Source: Streptomyces bluensis (GTDB lineage: Bacteria; Actinomycetota; Actinomycetes; Streptomycetales; Streptomycetaceae). From it: a DNA stretch of 64,000 nucleotides. The position numbers and the translations under genes are program-made. Under the pieces are notes generated by a model. The model made no database searches. It had not been told where the DNA came from and saw only the letters and a program-made list of their open reading frames with translations. Each line of letters opens with the position of its first letter. Positions within the stretch are counted from its first letter, which is position 1. This document shows positions 19,216 to 27,455 of the stretch, in pieces. The stretch lies in contig NZ_BMVM01000014.1 of NCBI RefSeq assembly GCF_014650715.1, positions 1 through 64,000 of the forward strand. The letters run 5' to 3'.

Positions 19216-19480
19216 AGCCGTCCACCTTCTCCACCCGCTCCAGTTGCCTCCACACGAAGTACCGGTACGCCGACGTTTACGGGGCGTGCAGCTCGTCAGT
19301 GTGATGTAGCGGCCCGGCTTCTTCCGGCGCGACTCATTCGGGACCGGAGCCAGGACCTTGACGTTGTACTCCGAGGTCCCGAGGAGAATCGCGTAGACCT
19401 TGTAGACGCACCAGTCATCCTTGGTCTCGAAGACGATCGAGTCGCCCTTCTCGATCCAGTGCCACAGAGCTCCGAACGCC
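19190..19480 (-). pseudogene. Decayed second copy of a class E sortase 3' part
   Basis: The minus strand reads IEKGDSIVFETKDDWCVYKVYAILLGTSEYNVKVLAPVPNESRRKKPGRYITLTSCTP. This is nearly the same as the sortase at 20863 (IKKGDPIVFETKDDWYVYKVYAILPETSKYNVKVLAPVPKES). The catalytic-Cys motif survives as TLTSCTP, but the frame breaks immediately after, and the membrane anchor, His and Arg regions are missing. It lies convergent to the nuclease pseudogene, in the same relative order as the intact pair. Confidence 0.85.
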
Positions 19481-19704
19481 ACACAGCAGTTGGCCACGGT
19501 GGCCCGACAGCGAGCAATTCAAGTCCCACCCTTCTGCTTCAGCCAGCTGTCATCTCTAATGCTCAATCCATCTATTCCAAGCTTACGTATGAAATTCGAC
19601 CGCATCTTCGTATTGATCTACTCGTTGAACTGCTGGGGTGGAGCATCGAGCCTCCGCCCAGAGGCGAATGACCGTCCTCGAGCAGGTGAACGAAGGGACA
19701 GAGT
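19481..19704. other. Intergenic stretch before the Mrr-like gene
   Basis: Similarity to the sortase stops at about 19475. Lower-GC sequence with no gene follows up to the ATG at 19705. It is the left flank of the intact gene and presumably carries its promoter. Confidence 0.35.
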
Positions 19705-20775
19705 ATGTTCAACGAAGTGGCTCTACTGGAGTCGAAAGCACTGCGCGACAGCGTGCTGGACCGCACCGACGTGCTCGACAGAGTGAAGGCGCTGTCGCTG
19801 TTGCCGGACGGGATGCATGTCACGACAGCGATGGTCGCGACCTACTTCGAGGTAGCCGAGACAGTCATCAACAACCTGCTCAGCCGCCACAGACAGGAGC
19901 TTGCAGCGAACGGACTGCGCGTCCTTCGCGGCCCTGAGCTGCGAGAATTTAAGGAACTCAACTTGAGTTCCTATCCCAGTGGTTATCCACAGCCCCGCTC
20001 CAGCCTGGCCCTCTGGCCGCGCAGGGCCGTCCTCAACGTCGCCATGCTTCTCCGCGACAGCGGTGTCGCCCGTCAGGTGCGTACGTACCTGCTCGACATG
20101 GAGTACCTGGTAGGCAGCCTCCCTGTGGACAACCTCCTCGCGGGAGAGGGAGCCCCTACAGACGAACCGGAGGCATCCCTCGACGACCACATCGACCAGC
20201 GCATCGCCCACGTACTCGGCCGTACCGTCGTGCCCATGTTCAATGCCCTGATCGAGACATCTGGCGAGCACCGCCGCGAACTCATCGCTCTGCGGACAGG
20301 GGTTCAGCGCATCGAACGAAGGCTCCAGCAACACCACATCCGGTTGCAGAGGCTGGAAGCACCACGACAGGACCGGCCCCTCGCCGGGATCATGGCTTCC
20401 ATGGACGCCATGAACGGCAGGGAGTTCGAGGAGCAAGTCGCCAGTCTGCTGCGCCGCGACGGCTGTACCAACGTCGTGGTCAAAGGCGGCAGCAGAGACC
20501 GCGGCATCGACATCACCGGTCGTACGGCCAGCGGGCGACGCCTCGCCGTCCAGTGCAAGCGATTCGCGCCCCACATCTCGATCACTAGCCCAGAGGTCCA
20601 GAAGTTTGTCGGGGCGGCAAAGGTTCTGCACGACTCGGAGGTGGCCCTCTTTGTGGCAACGTGCCCCTTCACCCGAGATGCCTTGAACGTCGCTTTGGCG
20701 GGCGGCATCACAGCCGTGCACCGTGGGCTGCTTGAGGAGTGGAGTGCCGGGGCAGCACTGAACGTCCTGGGTTAA
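19705..20775 (+). CDS. Mrr-type restriction endonuclease-like protein
   Basis: The product is 356 residues. The C-terminal domain (about 238-345) is an Mrr_cat-type PD-(D/E)xK nuclease. NGREFEEQVASLLRRDGCTNVVV carries the helix-1 Glu. GGSRDRGIDITGR carries the catalytic Asp. AVQCKRF is the QxK motif, with VALFVATCPFT beyond. Residues about 30-75 (LPDGMHVTTAMVATYFEVAETVINNLLSRHRQEL) look like a helical DNA-binding domain of unknown family. A helical linker (about 190-230, ERRLQQHHIRLQRLEA) joins them. No methyltransferase gene is nearby, so it would be a solitary or modification-dependent nuclease. Start ATG 19705 has a weak GAAGGGA upstream. Confidence 0.78.
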   Translation: MFNEVALLESKALRDSVLDRTDVLDRVKALSLLPDGMHVTTAMVATYFEVAETVINNLLSRHRQELAANGLRVLRGPELREFKELNLSSYPSGYPQPRSSLALWPRRAVLNVAMLLRDSGVARQVRTYLLDMEYLVGSLPVDNLLAGEGAPTDEPEASLDDHIDQRIAHVLGRTVVPMFNALIETSGEHRRELIALRTGVQRIERRLQQHHIRLQRLEAPRQDRPLAGIMASMDAMNGREFEEQVASLLRRDGCTNVVVKGGSRDRGIDITGRTASGRRLAVQCKRFAPHISITSPEVQKFVGAAKVLHDSEVALFVATCPFTRDALNVALAGGITAVHRGLLEEWSAGAALNVLG

Positions 20776-20804
20776 TCACGACGGAACACAGATGAGCCCG
20801 AAGC

Positions 20805-20833
20805 CGCAAAGGCTGCTTGCGGCTTCGGGCCCA
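20805..20833. terminator. Convergent terminator between the nuclease and sortase genes
   Basis: GCCCGAAGCCGCAA pairs with TTGCGGCTTCGGGC across AGGCTGC, 30 bases after the nuclease stop. The perfect 14-bp arms serve both converging genes. This hairpin is absent from the decayed copy at 19215. Confidence 0.75.
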
Positions 20834-20862
20834 GTTCATCCTAGGCGTGACGGGCTGTCACG

Positions 20863-21711
20863 CTAACGCAGTTCCTCGGGCAACGTACGATCCGCATCCA
20901 CCTTCTCCACCCGCTCCAACTCCCCCCACACGATGTACCGGTACGTCGAGGTGAACACGGGCGTGCACGTCGTCAGCGTGATGTAGCGGCCCGGCTTCTT
21001 CTTCCCCGACTCCTTCGGGACCGGGGCGAGGACCTTGACGTTGTACTTCGAAGTCTCCGGGAGGATCGCGTAGACCTTGTAGACGTACCAGTCGTCCTTG
21101 GTCTCGAAGACGATCGGGTCGCCCTTCTTGATCTTGTGGATGTTGTGGAACTTGGCGCCGTGTCCGTCACGGTGGGCGGCGAGGGAGAAGTTGCCGTTCT
21201 TGTCGCTGGTCGGGAGGGTCGCCTTGACGGGGTCGGTGTAGTAGCCGGCCACGCCGTCGTTCAGCAGCTTCGACGAGGTGCCCTTGCGGACCAGGATCTC
21301 GCCCTTCGTCATCGACGGGACGTGCAGGAAACCGATGCCGTTCTTGGTGTCCAACGCCCCGGGACCTCCGGGACCGGTGTTCGGCTGCTCCGCCCAGTTG
21401 TCACGGACCTTGTCGCCCTGCTTGTCCGCCGCACGGTCCGCGACGACGTTCGTCCACCACAGCGAGTAGACGACGAACAGGCCCAGCACCAGACCCGCCG
21501 TGATGAGGAGTTCGCCGAGGACACTGACCGCCATCGCGATCCGGCCCATGCGGCGGCGGCGCGGCGGCGCGGCGGTCGAGGACGAGGATGCGGGCGCGGG
21601 CTCCGGCGCTCCGGCGGTCCGCTCGTCCTGCTGGCCCTGTTCGGCCTGCTCGTCCTGTTCGCCCTGCTCGTCGTGCTGGTCACCGTGCTTCGTGGTCGCT
21701 GCCACTTCCAT
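20863..21711 (-). CDS. Class E sortase
   Basis: The 282-residue membrane-anchored transpeptidase has an Asp/Glu/Gln-rich cytoplasmic head and one membrane helix at about 58-80 (MAVSVLGELLITAGLVLGLFVVYSL). The extracellular catalytic domain has His in LAAHRDGHG (about 177), Cys in TLTTCTP (about 247) and Arg in STYRYIVWG (about 257). Class E sortases of Streptomyces anchor LAxTG proteins such as long chaplins to the wall. It is first of two adjacent sortases on the minus strand; part of it was duplicated upstream (19190-19480). ATG 21711 follows a weak ACGGGG. Confidence 0.93.
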   Translation of the reverse strand: MEVAATTKHGDQHDEQGEQDEQAEQGQQDERTAGAPEPAPASSSSTAAPPRRRRMGRIAMAVSVLGELLITAGLVLGLFVVYSLWWTNVVADRAADKQGDKVRDNWAEQPNTGPGGPGALDTKNGIGFLHVPSMTKGEILVRKGTSSKLLNDGVAGYYTDPVKATLPTSDKNGNFSLAAHRDGHGAKFHNIHKIKKGDPIVFETKDDWYVYKVYAILPETSKYNVKVLAPVPKESGKKKPGRYITLTTCTPVFTSTYRYIVWGELERVEKVDADRTLPEELR

Positions 21712-21765
21712 CTGCCCCGTCTATTCCAGGTACCGCATGCTCCTGCTGGACGAGCGTGTCCGCTC

Positions 21766-23184
21766 TCATTGGACGAGCGCGTCCGGTTTGCCCTTGCTGC
21801 GCGGCCGTTCCTCGACCATCTTGCCCCACACGATCATCCGGTACTTACTGGTGAACTCCGGCGTACACGTGGTGAGGGTGATATACCGGCCCGCCGTTGT
21901 GAAACCGGACCCCTTGGGGATCGGATCGAGAACACTGATGTTCGAGGGGGAGGTCACCGGCAGGATCGAGGCCATGTCGTAGACGTAGTACGTGTCCCGC
22001 GTCTCGACCACGATCGGATCGCCCGGCTTGAGACGGTTGATGTACCGGAACGGCTCGCCGTGCGTGTTGCGGTGTCCCGCGACGCCGAAGTTGCCCTTCT
22101 TGTCCTCGGGCATCGCCGTCTTGATGCTGTCCTCGTCGTAGTGCCCGACCATGCCGCGGTCCAGCACCTTCGACTTGCTGATGCCCTCCGCGATCGGCAC
22201 GACCACGTCCAGCTTCGGGATGTGCAGCATGGCGAAGCCCTGCCCGGGCTCGAAGGCCCCCGGCGCGCGCTTTCCGCTGGCCCACTCCTGCTGAAGGCTG
22301 TTCGCCTCCTGGCCCGCCTGCGCGTTCGCCAGGATGTTTGAGTACCACAGCTGGTACGTCACGAACAGCAGCATCAGCACACCGGTGGTGATGAACACCT
22401 CACCGATCGCCCGGCTCGCGACAACGCCCGCGCTGGGCTTGTTCGCCCGCGCCGCCCGGCGTGCCTCCACCCGCGACCGGGGTGCCGCTAAGGGCGTCCC
22501 GTCGGCCTTCTCGCCGTCCGGGGCACCGCGCCGGGCGCCATGCCGCCCCCCACGGGCGCCCGAGCCGCTCTGAGCCGCTCCAGCGCCCTTGTGGGCGCCG
22601 TGCGCGCCTCCCGAGCCCCCATGACGCCCCTGCCGCTTCGCGGCCTTCCTACGGGCCGCACGGCCACCGGGAGCGGAGGCGGGAGAGACGGGGGACGCAC
22701 CGGCCGTGCCCGCCGCACCGGACACCGAGCCCGCCGCAGACGCCGAGCCCGCTGCGGATATCGCCTCGTCGGCCGCACGGGCCATGCGCCGCGCCTCGTC
22801 CACGCGCAGCGCCACCGTCTCCTCGTCGACCGGCAGCGGCCGGTACCCGGCCGTCCCCTCGTCGACCACCGGATGCTCGTGCCCGTAGGACGTCCCCACG
22901 CCGCCCGGCTCGTACGACGTCTGCGCCTGCGGCTGGGGCTGGGGCTGATGCTGGGGCTGCCTGTGACGCTGTCCGGGCCAGTCCTCGCTGTACTGGGAAC
23001 GCGAAGCGGGAGCGCCCGGCAGGGGATCGGTCAGCGGGTCCGAGAGTCCCTCGACCGCCGCCTGGAAGGCCTCCGCTTGCAACGTCTCCGCTTGCAAGGC
23101 CTCCGCCTCGAACGCGTCGGCTCCCCCGTACGCGGCCTCGCCGCCGTAGGGGGAACTCTCGCGCTCGGGGCGCAGCGCCGTCAC
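21766..23184 (-). CDS. Class E sortase with long cytoplasmic N-terminus
   Basis: The product is 472 residues from GTG 23184, which overlaps the TGA of the trpG-type gene. The first 260 residues are a low-complexity Ala/Gly/Gln/Arg region (EALQAETLQAEAFQAAVEG, and runs of QPQ). A membrane helix follows at about 262-285 (VFITTGVLMLLFVTYQLWY). The catalytic domain has VAGHRNTHG (His about 368), TLTTCTPEFTSKYRMIVWG (Cys about 438, then Arg). The long head is unusual for sortases and may be a protein-protein contact region. The overlap suggests co-translation with trpG. Confidence 0.92.
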   Translation of the reverse strand: MTALRPERESSPYGGEAAYGGADAFEAEALQAETLQAEAFQAAVEGLSDPLTDPLPGAPASRSQYSEDWPGQRHRQPQHQPQPQPQAQTSYEPGGVGTSYGHEHPVVDEGTAGYRPLPVDEETVALRVDEARRMARAADEAISAAGSASAAGSVSGAAGTAGASPVSPASAPGGRAARRKAAKRQGRHGGSGGAHGAHKGAGAAQSGSGARGGRHGARRGAPDGEKADGTPLAAPRSRVEARRAARANKPSAGVVASRAIGEVFITTGVLMLLFVTYQLWYSNILANAQAGQEANSLQQEWASGKRAPGAFEPGQGFAMLHIPKLDVVVPIAEGISKSKVLDRGMVGHYDEDSIKTAMPEDKKGNFGVAGHRNTHGEPFRYINRLKPGDPIVVETRDTYYVYDMASILPVTSPSNISVLDPIPKGSGFTTAGRYITLTTCTPEFTSKYRMIVWGKMVEERPRSKGKPDALVQ

Positions 23185-23819
23185 GCCGTGGCCCTGCCCA
23201 CGACCGGCGCGAGCCCGGACGACCGCGCCACGGCCTCCCGGTCTCCGCATTCCGCCAGCCAGTTGGCGAGCATCCGGTGCCCATGCTCCGTCAGCACCGA
23301 CTCGGGATGGAACTGCACGCCCTCGACCGGGAGTTCACGGTGCCTCAGCCCCATGATGATGCCGTCGTGCGTGCGCGCGGTGACCTCCAGCTCGGCCGGC
23401 ACCGTCGCCGGCTCCGCGGCCAGCGAGTGGTACCGCGTGGCGGTGAAAGGGGACGGCAGACCGGCGAAGACACCCCTGCCCTCGTGCTCCACCAACGACG
23501 TCTTACCGTGCAGCAACTCGGGCGCGCGGTCCACGACACCGCCGTACGCCACCTGCATCGACTGCATCCCGAGACAGACCCCGAACACGGGCACCCCGGT
23601 CGCCGCGCAGTGCCGGACCATGTCGACGCAGACGCCCGCTTCCTCGGGCGTGCCCGGCCCGGGCGACAGCAGCACACCGTCGAACCCGTCCTGCGCGTGC
23701 GAGGTCGCCACCTCGTCGTTGCGCAGCACCTCGCACTCGGCGCCCAACTGGTACAGGTACTGGACCAGGTTGAAGACGAAGCTGTCGTAGTTGTCGACGA
23801 CGAGAATCCGGGCGCTCAC
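23181..23819 (-). CDS. trpG: Glutamine amidotransferase, anthranilate/aminodeoxychorismate synthase component II
   Basis: The product is 212 residues from GTG 23819 (SARILVVDNYDSFVFNLVQYL). It is a class I glutaminase that releases ammonia for a chorismate-using partner. The triad is Cys82 in FGVCLGMQSM with His and Glu in the HPESV motif near 173-175; the oxyanion strand SPGPGTPEE is present. Whether it serves tryptophan or folate (pabA) synthesis cannot be told here, since component I is not in the window. It overlaps genes at both ends (GTGA on each side) in a sortase operon, an odd neighbourhood that is conserved in Streptomyces. Confidence 0.92.
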   Translation of the reverse strand: MSARILVVDNYDSFVFNLVQYLYQLGAECEVLRNDEVATSHAQDGFDGVLLSPGPGTPEEAGVCVDMVRHCAATGVPVFGVCLGMQSMQVAYGGVVDRAPELLHGKTSLVEHEGRGVFAGLPSPFTATRYHSLAAEPATVPAELEVTARTHDGIIMGLRHRELPVEGVQFHPESVLTEHGHRMLANWLAECGDREAVARSSGLAPVVGRATA

Positions 23820-23977
23820 TGGTCGTTCACCGTCACATCGTTGAAGGGCAACAGGGGCTCGGCCCAGGGAAAGACGTACTGGAAAAGGACATAAACCACG
23901 ACCAAGATCAGTACGACGGAAATCAACGCCCTGACCCATGCGTTCCCCGGCAGATGCCGCCAGATCCAGCCGTACAT
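23816..23977 (-). CDS. Small single-pass membrane protein
   Basis: The 53-residue product starts at ATG 23977 with GAAGGGA upstream. One membrane helix (ALISVVLILVVVYVLFQYVF) follows the short head MYGWIWRHLPGNAW. The short tail is acidic (EPLLPFNDVTVNDQ). Its stop overlaps the GTG of the glutaminase gene. Function is unknown; position between sortase genes suggests a role at the membrane. Confidence 0.82.
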   Translation of the reverse strand: MYGWIWRHLPGNAWVRALISVVLILVVVYVLFQYVFPWAEPLLPFNDVTVNDQ

Positions 23978-24030
23978 GCCGTCCCTTCCGTCACACCACG
24001 GCACAGACTCACGCCGTTTACGCCACCAGA

Positions 24031-24768
24031 CTAACGGCGCAACGCCTCCGGTTTCCCAGCCTCCACAGGCTGTGTGGAATCCAGATGCGCCCACACAATC
24101 AGCCGATGACTGTGCCCCCACTCCGGTTCACAGGTGGTCAGCGTCAGATAGCGGCCCGAGCGGATGTACCCGGACTTACGGGGGACAGGATCGATCACCT
24201 CAACGTCCGTGGGCAGGGTTTTGTAGGGCCCTTTGTCGATCCGATACGTGAACCAGGTCGTCCCGTCCGTCAGGACCACCGCATCACCCACGCGCAGCCT
24301 GGGGAAGTCCTTGAAGGGATCACCGTAGGTGCGGCGATGGCCGGCCACGGCGAAGTTCCCCTTCTGTCCGAGCCGCGCCGTGTTCGCGTAGTGACCGAGT
24401 CCCTCCTTGAGGGTGTTCACCTCGGTGCCCTCCAGCACGGGCTTGTTCCACGTGAAACCAAGACGCGGGATGTACATCACCGCGAAGGGTTCGCCGTCCT
24501 GGTACGGCGCGGGTGCGGCCGGAGCAGCCGAGTTGCCGGGCCTCGTCGAGCCCTCAGAGCCCTCAGAGCCGTCAGAGCCCGCAGGCGCCGTCGGGGACTT
24601 CACATCCCCCTTCGCCCACTGCTCCTGAAGCTCGTCGATCTGACGGTCCATCGCACTGTCGGCCTTCACACCCGTCCAGAACAGCACATAGGCCACGAAC
24701 AGCACGATCAGAGTGCCCACGGTGATGCACAGCTCGCTGACGCTCCTGACGATCACGCGCACCGGCAC
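24031..24768 (-). CDS. Third class E sortase
   Basis: The product is 245 residues from GTG 24768 with GGGGGA upstream. The N-terminal membrane helix is LCITVGTLIVLFVAYVLFW, followed by a Gly/Ser/Glu spacer (SDGSEGSEGS). The catalytic domain has VAGHRRTYGDPF (His about 141), TLTTCEPEWGHSHRLIVWA (Cys about 213, then Arg). It differs from the other two in TCEP instead of TCTP and has a much shorter head, so it may have a different substrate. A near-perfect parS sequence lies inside the gene (24445-24458). Confidence 0.92.
   Translation of the reverse strand: MPVRVIVRSVSELCITVGTLIVLFVAYVLFWTGVKADSAMDRQIDELQEQWAKGDVKSPTAPAGSDGSEGSEGSTRPGNSAAPAAPAPYQDGEPFAVMYIPRLGFTWNKPVLEGTEVNTLKEGLGHYANTARLGQKGNFAVAGHRRTYGDPFKDFPRLRVGDAVVLTDGTTWFTYRIDKGPYKTLPTDVEVIDPVPRKSGYIRSGRYLTLTTCEPEWGHSHRLIVWAHLDSTQPVEAGKPEALRR
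24445..24458. promoter_or_regulatory. parS-like site inside a sortase gene
   Basis: GTTCCACGTGAAAC matches the Streptomyces parS palindrome at 13 of 14 positions. It lies in coding sequence (read as F-T-W-N on the minus strand), about 29 kb from the main parS cluster. Confidence 0.55.
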
Positions 24769-24786
24769 AGAGTCCCCCAGCGGCAG

Positions 24787-25599
24787 CTACTCCACGGGCT
24801 TCGCGTACTGCAGATCCACTGTGCCCGAGTAAGGGGGAAGAGTCACCGCCCCGTCCTCGGTGACTTTCCAGCCGAGCCCGTAGACGTTGACGTACACCAT
24901 GTAGTTCTGGATCGCGGGGGAGACGCTGAGGGCCTTCTGCAGTTTCTGCGGGTCTCCGACCGCCTGGATCGTGTACGGAGGCGAGTAGACGCGCCCCTGG
25001 AGGATCAGGGTGTTCCCGACGCAGCGCACGGCGCTGGTGGAGATCAGCCGCTGGTCCATGACCTTGACGCCCTCGGCGCCGCCTTCCCACAGGGCGTTCA
25101 CCACGGCCTGGAGGTCCTGCTGGTGGATGACCAGGAAGTCGGGCTGCGGCTCGGGGTAACCAGGCAGCTTGGCGGTGGCGTCCGGCGGGGCGTCGTTGAG
25201 GGTGACCGTGATGGCCTCACCCTTGAGCTTCTGGGTGCCCGCGTTCTTCTCCAGCGCCTTCAGCCGGGCGTCTTCCGCATCCGTGCGGCCGTCGTCACGC
25301 TCGGCCAGGGCCTCGATCTCGTCACGCAGGGCCCCGTTCGACTCGTCGAGCTGGCCGTTCTTACGGCTGCGTTCATGGATGAGGTCGGACAGCTTCAGCA
25401 GGGAGCTGTCCGTACGGATGTTGGTGCCCTTGGCCGTGTCGAAGCTCGTGAAGAAGATCAGCCCGGCCAGGGCGAACACGGCGACGGTCAGCACCCGCAC
25501 CGGGGGAAAGCGGAGCGAACCGGACGGATCAGCCGGGACGGAACCCGTCGCGGGCGAGTCGCCCTGACCCGATCGGGGTGTGTCGGCGGAATTGCTCAA
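24787..25599 (-). CDS. DUF881 family membrane protein
   Basis: The product is 270 residues from TTG 25599, with GAAGGAGATAAGGG upstream. One membrane helix at about 33-55 (VRVLTVAVFALAGLIFFTSF) is followed by a coiled coil at about 70-110 (LSDLIHERSRKNGQLDESNGAL). The extracellular DUF881 domain has ITVTLNDAPPDA, NALWEGGAEGVKVMDQRL and ILQGRVYSPPYTIQAVGD. Members are found beside crgA and sortase genes in actinobacteria; a cell-division or wall role is inferred. TTG is a rare start; an internal GTG before the membrane helix is the alternative. Confidence 0.85.
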   Translation of the reverse strand: MSNSADTPRSGQGDSPATGSVPADPSGSLRFPPVRVLTVAVFALAGLIFFTSFDTAKGTNIRTDSSLLKLSDLIHERSRKNGQLDESNGALRDEIEALAERDDGRTDAEDARLKALEKNAGTQKLKGEAITVTLNDAPPDATAKLPGYPEPQPDFLVIHQQDLQAVVNALWEGGAEGVKVMDQRLISTSAVRCVGNTLILQGRVYSPPYTIQAVGDPQKLQKALSVSPAIQNYMVYVNVYGLGWKVTEDGAVTLPPYSGTVDLQYAKPVE

Positions 25600-25741
25600 C
25601 GTACCCTTATCTCCTTCGGCGCCGCGGAAGCACTACGCTAACGGACGCCCGGGGGAGCATTCAGTGTCCCCTTGTACGCTGCCCCGGAGCCCGCCCCAGT
25701 TCCCTGCGCGGCCACGCAGCGCATCGACAGGAGAGACCCTC

Positions 25742-25996
25742 GTGCCGAAGTCACGTATCCGCAAGAAGGCCGACTACACCCCGCCGCCCACCAAGCAGGC
25801 AGCGACCATCAAGCTGAACAACCGCGGCTGGGTCGCCCCCGTCATGCTGGCCATGTTCCTCATCGGCCTCGCCTGGATCGTCGTCTTCTACGTCACCGAC
25901 GGCTCACTGCCCATCGACTCACTGGGCAACTGGAACATCGTGGTCGGCTTCGGCTTCATCGCGGCGGGATTCGGCGTCTCCACCCAGTGGAAGTAG
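25742..25996 (+). CDS. crgA: Cell division inhibitor CrgA
   Basis: The product is 84 residues from GTG 25742 after AGGAGAG. It begins PKSRIRKKADYTPPP and has two membrane helices (WVAPVMLAMFLIGLAWIVVFY and WNIVVGFGFIAAGFGVS). These are the signatures of CrgA, which controls FtsZ ring formation in Streptomyces aerial hyphae and is a PknA/B substrate in mycobacteria. It is divergent from the DUF881 gene. Confidence 0.96.
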   Translation: MPKSRIRKKADYTPPPTKQAATIKLNNRGWVAPVMLAMFLIGLAWIVVFYVTDGSLPIDSLGNWNIVVGFGFIAAGFGVSTQWK

Positions 25997-26066
25997 GGCT
26001 CGGGGCACAGGTGACGTAGAGGTCGCCGCTCGCTGAACCCAGCTCCACCCCAGGATGTCCGATGAG

Positions 26067-26279
26067 TTATCCACAGACGTTATCCACATGGGGAAGCACA
26101 TGGGGAAAAGAAAAGACGATCTGTGGATAACCCACCGGGCATGGACGCCGATACGACAGACACACCGCCACTCGTAAGCATGTTCGCCCCCTGTCCCACC
26201 TGCGAAAACACGGGTGAGCGACAGGGGGCACAGCTGTTCCCGCACGGTATGCACAAGATCCGCGACGGTCTGTGGACAA
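26067..26279. promoter_or_regulatory. DnaA box cluster between crgA and the rhomboid gene
   Basis: Perfect TTATCCACA lies at 26067-26075 and 26080-26088. A perfect complement TGTGGATAA lies at 26122-26130, and TGTGGACAA at 26271-26279. That makes four perfect TTRTCCACA nonamers in 213 bases of non-coding DNA, about 20 kb from oriC. A DnaA-box cluster outside oriC that affects replication is known from S. coelicolor; whether this is the same one is inference. Confidence 0.8.
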
Positions 26280-26309
26280 CAGCGCCGAAGGCGGGCCGGG
26301 CGGCCCCCC

Positions 26310-27227
26310 TCAGGTGAGCTGAGCCGTCCTGACCAGCGTCGCGACCACCACGGCGGCCAGCACCAGGCCGCAGACGCCGTACTGGATCAGGGTGCGGCGT
26401 TCACGCGGCGCGTGGACCATCGCGTAGCCGATCCCGACACCGGCGACGAGGCCGCCGACGTGGGCCTCCCAGGAGATGTTGAACGCCGGGTTGAAGGTGA
26501 AGATCAGATTGATCACCAGCAGGGCGATGATCGGCCGCATGTCGTACCGGAGCCGGCGCATGAGGACCGCGGTCGCGCCGAAGAGTCCGAAGATGGCGCC
26601 CGAGGCACCGAGCGAGGGCTGGTTGGCGTCGGCGATCAGATAGGTGAGTGCGCTGCCCGCGAGGCCGGAGACCAGGTAGAGGGCGAGATAGCGGGCGCGG
26701 CCGAGGGCCGCCTCCAGGGGGCCGCCGATCCACCACAGGCTGAGCATGTTGAACAGGATGTGGACGTAGCCGCTGTGCAGGAACATCGACGTCAGCAGGC
26801 GGTACCACTGTCCGTCGGCGACTCCCTCGACCGAGCCGAGTTGTGGGACGTAGGCCAGGCCGATGAGGTCGAAGCGGTCGGTGAAGCGGGCCCCGAGGGA
26901 GAGCTGGACCAGGAAGATCAGGAGATTGATGCCGAGGAGGACTTTGGTGAGGAGCCGGGGGTCGGCGGTGACGGGACCGCCTGCCAGGGTGCGCGGCCGG
27001 GAGGCGCTCGGGGCGTGGCCCGTGCCGGAGCCGCCGCGGACGCATTCGGGGCACTGGAAACCCACGGAGGCGCTGACCATGCACTCCGGGCAGATGGGAC
27101 GGTCGCAGCGGGTGCAGCGCACGCCGGTGCCGCGGTCCGGGTGCCGGTAGCAGCCGGGCAGGCTGTAGGTGTCCTGCGGGCCCGGGTCCTTGGGGCCCTG
27201 CGGGCCGCCCGGTGCCTGGTCCACCAT
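26310..27227 (-). CDS. Rhomboid family intramembrane serine protease
   Basis: The product is 305 residues from ATG 27227 (GAGGGGA upstream). The head has four CxxC-like pairs (CYRHPDRGTGVRCTRCDRPICPEC, then CPEC), a zinc-ribbon-like unit. Six to seven membrane helices follow with the rhomboid catalytic dyad: Ser in LGASGAIFG (about 208) and His in EAHVGGL (about 256). It also has HILFNMLSLWWIGG, the loop-1 signature. It cleaves membrane-protein helices; the substrate is unknown. Confidence 0.95.
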   Translation of the reverse strand: MVDQAPGGPQGPKDPGPQDTYSLPGCYRHPDRGTGVRCTRCDRPICPECMVSASVGFQCPECVRGGSGTGHAPSASRPRTLAGGPVTADPRLLTKVLLGINLLIFLVQLSLGARFTDRFDLIGLAYVPQLGSVEGVADGQWYRLLTSMFLHSGYVHILFNMLSLWWIGGPLEAALGRARYLALYLVSGLAGSALTYLIADANQPSLGASGAIFGLFGATAVLMRRLRYDMRPIIALLVINLIFTFNPAFNISWEAHVGGLVAGVGIGYAMVHAPRERRTLIQYGVCGLVLAAVVVATLVRTAQLT

Positions 27228-27455
27228 GGGGTCCCCTCAATCTCCGTACGTCGGCACGCGGCGGGCGCGCATGAGTCCGTACACGCAACGTCGCGCCCCG
27301 CTCATCCTTACGGTTGAGCGGGGCGATTGGTTCCCTTCGGGCCGTGCGGGCCCTTTCGGGGTGCTGCGAGCGTTTTGGGTTCGGCTCCGCCGGGCGTCCG
27401 GGGTGAGCCCTGTCACCGGGTCTGCCCGGGCCAGCCCTGCCGGGTCCGTCCGGGG

